From Xenorhabdus sp014467285 (lineage in GTDB: Bacteria; Pseudomonadota; Gammaproteobacteria; Enterobacterales; Enterobacteriaceae), in NCBI RefSeq assembly GCF_014467285.1, contig NZ_NKHR01000014.1, positions 56,881-120,880 on the forward strand: a stretch of DNA of 64,000 nucleotides, in the 5' to 3' direction. A program made the translations under genes and the position numbers. Shown here piece by piece: positions 52,401 through 61,400 of the stretch. The number at the start of each line of letters is the position of its first letter. Position 1 is the first letter of the stretch. The notes under the pieces were generated by a model, which saw only the letters and a program-made list of their open reading frames with translations, was not told where the DNA came from and did no database searches.

Positions 52401-55400
52401 GAGTTGGAAACTCAATTGTGCGTACTCTGGCAAGATGTTTTGGGATTAGAGCGGATTGGTATTGAAGATAACTTCTTCCGTATCGGTGGCGATTCGATTA
52501 TCAGTATCCGGCTGGTTTCCAAACTGCGGCAGGTAGGTTTCTCTCTTCAGGTTAAATCGATTTTTGAAGCACCAACAGTATCACGTCTGGCGCAACTCCT
52601 GACACAAACAACATCCGCAGTCTCCGTGGTTGCTGAACAGGGATTATTAAGCGGGGAATTTGATTTATTACCTATCCAGCAAGATTTCTTCAATCAAAAT
52701 CTGCCATATCCGCACCATTGGAATCAGGCATTTATGTTCCAGCTTCCCGGGAATATCCAGCACAAACATATTGCACAGGCCCTGATAGCGCTGGCCGGGC
52801 GACATGATATGTTACGTGCCCATTTTATCAATACAGCACAGGGCTATCGTCAGTGCTACCCCGCAGGAATGCCGTCCTGGTTGCCTGAATTACTGCATTG
52901 TGATGTGAGAGAGCTGGATGAAGCTGAGCGATACCAGCAACTGACCCAATGGCAGAGTAGTTTTGATTATTGTGAGGGGCCTTTATGGCAAGCCGCTCAC
53001 CTGACCGGATATGCCGACGGCAGTGCCCGGTTATTTTTCGCCTTTCATCACCTGATTATTGATGCCGTATCGTGGCGAATTATCGTTGAAGATATGCGCC
53101 TGCTACTACAAGGCACAATGCTGCCATCGAAAACCAGTAGTTACCGGCAATGGGTCACCGCTGTCCAACGTTATGCAGTACAGCATCAAGACGAAGTGCC
53201 CTACTGGCAGCGCGTCATGACAGGGAAAAAAAGCTATCCGGTGATGGGAGAAATCAACTCGCAACAGTTGAGCTTATCATCCGACCTGACCAGCACCCTA
53301 TTGCGTGAAGCCAACTCAGGTTATCACACTGAAATCAACGACCTATTGCTCAGCGCCCTCACATTGGCATTGCAGACAATCTTCTCCCAACCGACGAACA
53401 CCATCATTCTTGAAGGGCATGGACGGGAAACCATCGACAATACACTGGATATCTCCGAAACCGTCGGTTGGTTTACGACTGTGTATCCTGTTTGCCTGAC
53501 CGTGCAGGATGATATTGCAGAAACCATTATTCACACCAAAGAGATGTTGCGTGCTATTCCCAATAGGGGCATTGGCTACGGTGCCTTACATCAGGCGGGA
53601 TATCTGACCGGAGATTTACCAGCCATCAGCTTTAACTATCTTGGCCAATTCGGCGGTGAAACCGGACAAGCCAGCCATCAGGATTGGGCGCTGACCAATG
53701 ATAACTGTGGTTCAGTGATCGCCAATGAGAACGGCAGTCATTTACTGCTGGATATCAATGGTGCTGTTCAGGCGGGAAAACTGCAATTCAGCGTAATGTC
53801 CCGTTTGCCATCAGACCAGACGCAAATGTTTATCACAGCTTTTGAGCAAGCCCTCAATCATGTCATCACTGTCGGTCAGAAACAGGCGCAATCGGGCGGA
53901 ATAAAAACACCCAGTGATTATGAATTTAAAGCCGTTTCAATTGAACGTTTAAAACGTTTGCAACAAAGCTATCAGGTGGAAACCCTGTACCCTGCCACCA
54001 GTTTGCAGCAAGGGCTTATTTATCACCATCTGGCTCAACCACGGGATGATGCCTATCGTGTGCAACTCTTGTTGGATTATCACACCAATATCGATCTTGC
54101 CGCCTATCAACAAGCCTGGGCGCTGACTTCACTGCGCTTCCCTATCCTCAGAACTGCATTTGATTGGGAAGGAGAAATTTTACAGATTGTGACTGAGAGT
54201 CCAAGTCTTGGTCCGGCTAACTTTACCATCAAGGATATCAGCCAATTACCAGAAGAAGAGAAGGATCGAGCGATTGAAGCGATCCAACAACATGACCGTA
54301 CCCGGCCTTTTGATTTAAGTCAGCCCGGTTTAACCCGCTTTACGTTCATCAGGCAACATGAACAGTTGGTGACAATCCTGATCACGCAACACCACGCGAT
54401 TATCGACGGCTGGAGTGGCCCTGTTTTATTACAAACGGTACATGAGTATTACAACGCGCTGGTGCAAGGACAAAAGCCTCAGGTCGTCGTGGAACAGGCT
54501 TATCTGGCAACCCAGCAATACTATCTGGAGCATCAGGCTGAATCTGAAGCTTATTGGGCTGAGCGTAAAACGCATTTCCGGGAAGCTAATGATTTATCAG
54601 CTCTGTTAAGTCATCACGTTGATTTGACACAGATTAAAACCGTCGAAAAACCCGCCGAACAGATGCTCACTGTACAGGGAGATTTTTATGAGCAACTGAA
54701 GAACATGTGCCGGATGCAAGGCGTTACGCTCAATGTGGTCCTGCAATTTGCCTGGCATAAATTACTGCACAGTTACACCGGGGATGAACAAACTATTGTC
54801 GGCACGACTGTATCCGGGCGTGATGTTCCAGTGGATGGAGTCGAGTCCAGTGTTGGTTTGTACATTAATACCTTGCCGTTGATGGTGCAGTGGACTCAGG
54901 TGGACAGTATCTCTGCGGTTTTACAAAACATACAGAAGGATATCGCCGCACTCAACAGTCACAGTGCCGTATCACTCGCCAGCTTGCAGCCAGATGGGGA
55001 ACGGTTATTCCATAGCCTGTTCGTCTTTGAAAACTACCCGATTCCTGTGGTGAGCGAAAACGAGAAAGGGATTGAAAATACCCAGAAGCTCCGTCAAGCC
55101 ATCGAAAAAGTAGATTATCCGTTGTCATTGATGGCCTACGAGCAGGATGACGGTTTAATCATAAAATTGAGCTATGACGAAGACTGGCTGACAGATAAAC
55201 AAGTGCTACGTTTGCTTGGTCAGCTTGAACGTATTCTGCATACCGTAGCCTGTGACCCACACCAGCCACACACCTCCATAATGTTTCTCAGTCAGGAGGA
55301 ACGCCATACCTTGCTGCACACCTGGAACCAGACCGATGTTCCCTACCCGCAGGACAAAACCCTGCAACAGTTGTTTGAGGCACAGGTGGAAATCACGCCG

Positions 55401-58400
55401 GATAACGTGGCACTGGTGTTTGAGGGCGAAACGCTGACCTACCGCCAGCTCAACGAACGGGCAAATCAGTTGGCACACGCTATCCGCGGGCATTATCAAC
55501 AGCAATACGATCAACAACAACGTAATGCACCGCTGCAAGCCGACACGCCAATCGCCCTTTATCTTGACCGCTGTCCGGAAATGGTGATCAGTATGTTGGC
55601 CGTGCTGAAAGCCGGCGGCGCTTATGTGCCTGTTTCGCCGGAATACCCTGCGGAACGCGTTAATTTTATTCTGCAAGATATCCAGACCTCGTGTGTGTTG
55701 ACTCAGCAACATCATTTGGTGGCACTGGCGGCATATACCCAACCATTCGCTGAACCGCCGGCACTGATAGCAGTGGATGACCCGATAACCACCGCAGGCC
55801 AGTCCGTGGAAAATCCGGCTCCAGTCAACAAATCCACCGATTTGGCCTATATCATCTACACCTCCGGCACCACCGGCCAGCCAAAAGGCGTCATGATTGA
55901 ACATAACAGCATCAATAACTTAGCCCGGTTTATTGCCAGAACACATTTACTGTGTCCGCAAACCAAAGCGCTGTTTTTCTCCAATTACGTCTTTGATGCC
56001 GCTGTCTTCGAGATTTTCCCTGTCCTGATAACGGGAGCCGCCCTGTTTATTGCCCCCGCTCCGGTGACCAAAGACAGTGAACAACTGTTGGCATTCATCA
56101 ATGCCCATGACATTACCAAGGCGTTTATTCCAACGGCCCTGATGAACCATTTCTCCGCTGAATTATTCCAGTCCACCTTACAGGTTATCCATACGGGCGG
56201 GGAGGCCCTGAATGCCCTGAATTTACGCTCAGGGATTACCCTGTTTAATCAGTACGGTCCCACTGAAATCACCGTCTGTGCGACCCAGCACTTATTACAG
56301 GATGGGGACAGAGCCATCGGCAAGGGCATCGACAATACCCGTCTCTATGTTCTTGATGATGGCGGCCATCCGGCTCCTGTCGGCGCACCGGGAGAACTGT
56401 ACATTGGCGGTGCGGGACTGGCGAGGGGTTACTGGAACCGGTCTGAACTGACTGCTGAGCGTTTTGTCGAAAACCCGTTTGCCAGTGCTGAAGATAAGGC
56501 CAAAGGTTATACCCGCCTGTACAAAACGGGCGATTTGGTGCGCTGGCGGCCGGACGGCAATCTGGAATATCTGGGGCGTAATGACTTTCAGGTCAAAATC
56601 CGCGGTTACCGCATTGAACTGGGCGAAATTGAAAACGCCCTCGCTTCTCATCCGCAGGTGAAACAGGCCGTGGTGATTGACCGCGAGCACAACGGGAATA
56701 AAGTGCTGGCCGCCTATCTGGTGGCAGAAGAAGCACTGTCCGATGAAGCCCTGATTAAACACCTCTCTGCCCGCCTGCCGGATTATATGCTGCCTGCCAG
56801 CTTTACCCTCATTGAATCCGTGCCGCTGACGCTGAACGGCAAGCTGGATCGCCGCGCCCTGCCGGAGCCGGTATGGGGAACGCAGGACAGTTATGCCGCT
56901 CCCCGCAATACACTGGAAACCCAACTGTGTGCCATCTGGCAGGCGGTATTGGGCTTAGAACGCGTTGGTATCGAAGATAACTTCTTCCGCATTGGTGGTA
57001 ACTCCCTTATGGCGATTAAGCTCACGGCAGCGATTCGCCGGGCCTTGGCAATGGAAGTATCACTGGCGCAATTGTTTGAGCTGAAAACCATTGCTGGCTT
57101 AGCCACTCATATAGGACAGCAGGCTCATACGATCATCCCTCACCTTGCATTAGAACATTACCCTTTATCGTTTGCTCAGGAGCGGATGTTATTTATCGAG
57201 CAGTTTGAACAAGGCACTAGCGCCTACCACATCCCTTATCTGGTTGAGCTGGATAACGACGCCTGTCTGCCCTTGTTAGAAACCGCCATTAACCGGCTGG
57301 TTGAACGCCATTCCATGATGAAGATGGTCTATCCCAATAATGATAAGGGACAGATTCACCAACAAATGTTGGGCGATAATTTAATTATCAAGTCACAATC
57401 CTGTGGAGATATTGGCACGCTTCTGAGCCTGGTTCACGCTGAAATAGCCACACCCTTTGATCTGGCTACCGAACCGAGCCTGCGTTTGTGTCATTATCAA
57501 TTGTTCGATAACCAATTGATCAATAAGCAAGTGATCGATAAACATTACCTGCTAATGTTGTGGCATCACATCGCCATTGATGGCTGGTCCATCGAAATTT
57601 TTATGGATGAACTAGCAGAGATTTATCATTCCTTGTCAGAAGGCCGTGACAGCCAACTGGCACCTCTGGATATCACCTATGGCGACTATGCCGCATGGCA
57701 ACGGGAATATTTACAGGGTGAAGTGCGTGAACGCCAGCTTGCCTACTGGCAGAAAACCTTGGCCGGCTACGAACCACTGGCTTTACCAACAGACCACCCC
57801 AGACCTGCTCAGGTCAATTATCAAGGGCGGGATTTCAATTTTACGCTGGATACAGCGCTGTCTGCGCAGCTAAGAACATTGGCTAAAGCTCAGGAAACTA
57901 CCTTATATACTGTGCTGCTCAGTGGCTTTTATATCACGCTGGCAAAATTATCCGGACAGGATGATATCGTACTGGGGACGCCTACCGATAACCGACATCA
58001 TGCGCAAACTCAGTCCCTGATTGGTATGTTCGTCAACTCACTGGTCTTAAGAACACAGCTTCAACAAACTGCCAGTGTGGAAAGCCTGATTAAACAGACC
58101 CATAAGCTGGTGGCCGAAGCCAAGAACTATCAGGATATGCCGTTTGAACATCTGGTTGAAACACTGGGAATTGAACGTGATACCTCCCGCCACCCGATTT
58201 TTCAGGTGATGTTCAGCTTACAAAGTTTTGGTGAGAGCCTGCCAAACGGAATCCCCCTGCCATTTAAGCCGGTTGCACTGGACGACTCTCCGGATAGTCC
58301 CGCCAAGTTTGATCTGAGCCTGTTTTTGTCCGACAGGCAGGCCAATATTACGGGTTGTCTGAATTACGCGGTCAGCCTGTTTGGCGAGGAAACTATCGTG

Positions 58401-61400
58401 CGGTTGGCGGATATCTACCAACGGGTATTGGCTGCATTAGTGGCAAACCAGAAACAATCCCTGTCTGAGCTTGATATCCTGCCTGCACAAGACCGCCATA
58501 CCTTGCTGCACACCTGGAACCAGACCGATGTTCCCTATCCGCAGGACAAAACCCTGCAACAGTTGTTTGAAGCACAGGTGGAAATCACACCGGATAACGT
58601 GGCATTGGTGTTTGAGGGAGAAACACTGACCTACCGCCAGCTCAACGAACGGGCAAATCAGTTGGCACACGCTATCCGCGGGCATTATCAACAGCAATAC
58701 GATCAACAACAATGCGATCAACAACGTAATGCACCGCTGCAAGCCGACACGCCAATCGCCCTTTATCTTGACCGCAGTCCGGAAATAGTGGTCAGTATGT
58801 TGGCCGTGCTGAAAGCGGGTGGCGCTTATGTGCCTGTTTCACCGGAATATCCTGCGGAACGCGTTAATTTTATTCTGCAAGATATCCAGACCTCGTGTGT
58901 GTTGACTCAGCAACATCATTTGGTGGCACTGGCGGCATATACCCAACCATTCGCTGAACCGCCGGCACTGATAGCAGTGGATGACCCGATAACCACCGCA
59001 GGCCAGTCCGTGGAAAACCCGGCTCCGGTCAACAAACCCACCGATTTGGCCTATATCATCTACACCTCCGGCACCACCGGCCAGCCAAAAGGTGTGATGA
59101 TTGAGCATACCAGCGTCAGTAACTTATCCCGGTTTATTGCCAGAACACATTTGCTGTGTCCGCAAACCAAAGCACTGTTTTTCTCCAATTACGTCTTTGA
59201 TGCCGCTGTCTTTGAGATTTTCCCTGCCCTGATAACGGGAGCCGCCCTGTTTATTGCCCCTGCTCCGGTGACCAAAGACAGTGAACAACTGTTGGCATTC
59301 ATCAATGCCCATGACATTACCAAGGCGTTTATTCCAACGGCCCTGATGAACCATTTTTCCACTGAATTATTCCAGTCCACCTTACAGGTTATCCATACAG
59401 GCGGGGAGGTCCTGAATGCCCTGAATTTACGTTCAGGGATTACCCTGTTTAATCAGTACGGTCCCACTGAAATCACCGTCTGTGCGACCCAGCACTTATT
59501 ACAGGACGGGGACAGAGCCATCGGCAAGGGCATCGACAATACCCGTCTCTATGTTCTTGATAATGGCGGCCATCCGGCTCCTGTCGGCGCACCGGGAGAA
59601 CTGTACATCGGCGGTGCGGGACTGGCGAGGGGTTACTGGAACCGGCCTGAACTGACTGCTGAGCGTTTTGTGGCGAACCCATTCGCGACGGCCGAAGACA
59701 AGGCGAAAGGCTATACCCGCCTGTACAAAACCGGTGATTTGGTGCGCTGGCGGCCGGACGGCAATCTGGAATATCTCGGGCGCAATGATTTTCAGGTCAA
59801 AATCCGCGGTTACCGCATTGAGCTGGGCGAAATTGAAAACGCCCTCGCTGCCCATCCGCAGGTAAAACAGGCCGTGGTGATTGACCACGGGCATAAGGGA
59901 AATAAAGTGCTGGCTGCCTATCTGGTGGCAGAGGAAGCACTGTCCGATGAAGCCCTGATTAAACACCTCTCTGCCCATTTGCCGGATTATATGCTGCCTG
60001 CCAGCTTTATCCGCATTGAATCCGTGCCGCTGACGCTGAACGGCAAGCTGGATCGCCGCGCCCTGCCAGAGCCAGTATGGGGTAACCGGGATAGCTATAT
60101 CGCCCCCCGTAATGCGTTAGAAACTCAGCTATGTGCCATTTGGCAGACGGTATTGGGGCTGGAGCATATAGGCATTGAAGATAACTTTTTCCGCATTGGT
60201 GGTGATTCGATTGTCAGTATCCAGCTAGTTTCCAAACTGCGTCAGGCTGGCTTTTCCCTTCAGGTTAAATCGATTTTTGAGGCACCAACGGTGGCCCGAT
60301 TAGCGCAACTTCTGACACAACCGTCATCCACAGTAGCCATTGTTGCAGAACAGGGATTATTAAGCGGAGAGTTTGGCCTGTTACCTATCCAGCAAGATTT
60401 CTTCAACTGGAATTTATCGAGTCCACACCATTGGAATCAGGCATTCATGATCCGACTACCCGGCAACATCAGCTACGCCGCGATTGAGCAGACCCTGACG
60501 GTACTGGTTGAGCGACATGATATGTTACGTGCCCATTTTGTCAGCACAAAAGGCCGTTACCATCAATGCTACCACGCTGATATGCCATCCTGGTTGCCGC
60601 TTTTGCAACAGAGAGACGTCAGTCAGTCAGATAAGACTGAGTTACACCCGCAATTGACCCAATGGCAGAGTAATTTTAATTACAACAACGGGCCATTATG
60701 GCAAGCCGCTCATCTGACCGGATATACCGACGGCAGTGCCCGGTTATTCTTCGCCTTTCACCATCTGATTATTGACGTAGTGTCCTGGCGAATTATTGCT
60801 GAAGATATACGCAGATTGTTACAGGGCGAAATCCTGCCAGCGAAAACCAGTAGCTATCGACAGTGGGTCAATGCTGTCCATCACTATGCAGAAGACCACC
60901 AACAGGAAATTCCCTACTGGCAACAAGTCATGGCAGAGAACCAGATTCACCCTGTTTCAGATGAAAGCAGTCAACATATGTTGGGTATTTCCGTTGAATT
61001 AACCGACATTCTGTTGCGTGAAGCCAATGCCGGTTACCACACCGAAATCAATGACCTATTGCTCAGTGCCCTGACGCTGGCATTACAGGCTGTTTTCTCT
61101 CGATCGGTTAACCACATCATCCTTGAAGGCCATGGCCGGGAAGCTATTGACAACACACTGGATGTTTCAGAAACCGTCGGTTGGTTTACGAGCGTGTACC
61201 CTGTTCGTCTGGCAATGCAGGAAGATATTGCGGAAACCATTATTCACACCAAAGAGATGCTCCGAGCTATACCAAACAAAGGCATTGGTTATGGGGCATT
61301 ATATCAGGCAGGCCACCTGACCGGTGAGCTGCCAGCAATCAGCTTTAACTACCTCAGCAAATTAAGCGGAGAGAATGAGCAAAACTGGTCACTGACCAAT

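Noticed and set aside
55206..55904. Long minus-strand open frames opposite the NRPS (also 56295-56924, 59499-59978, 63015-63458)
   Set aside because: They recur at the same place in each A-domain repeat and mirror the coding strand; no start signals or recognisable families. They are shadows of the GC-rich NRPS frame.
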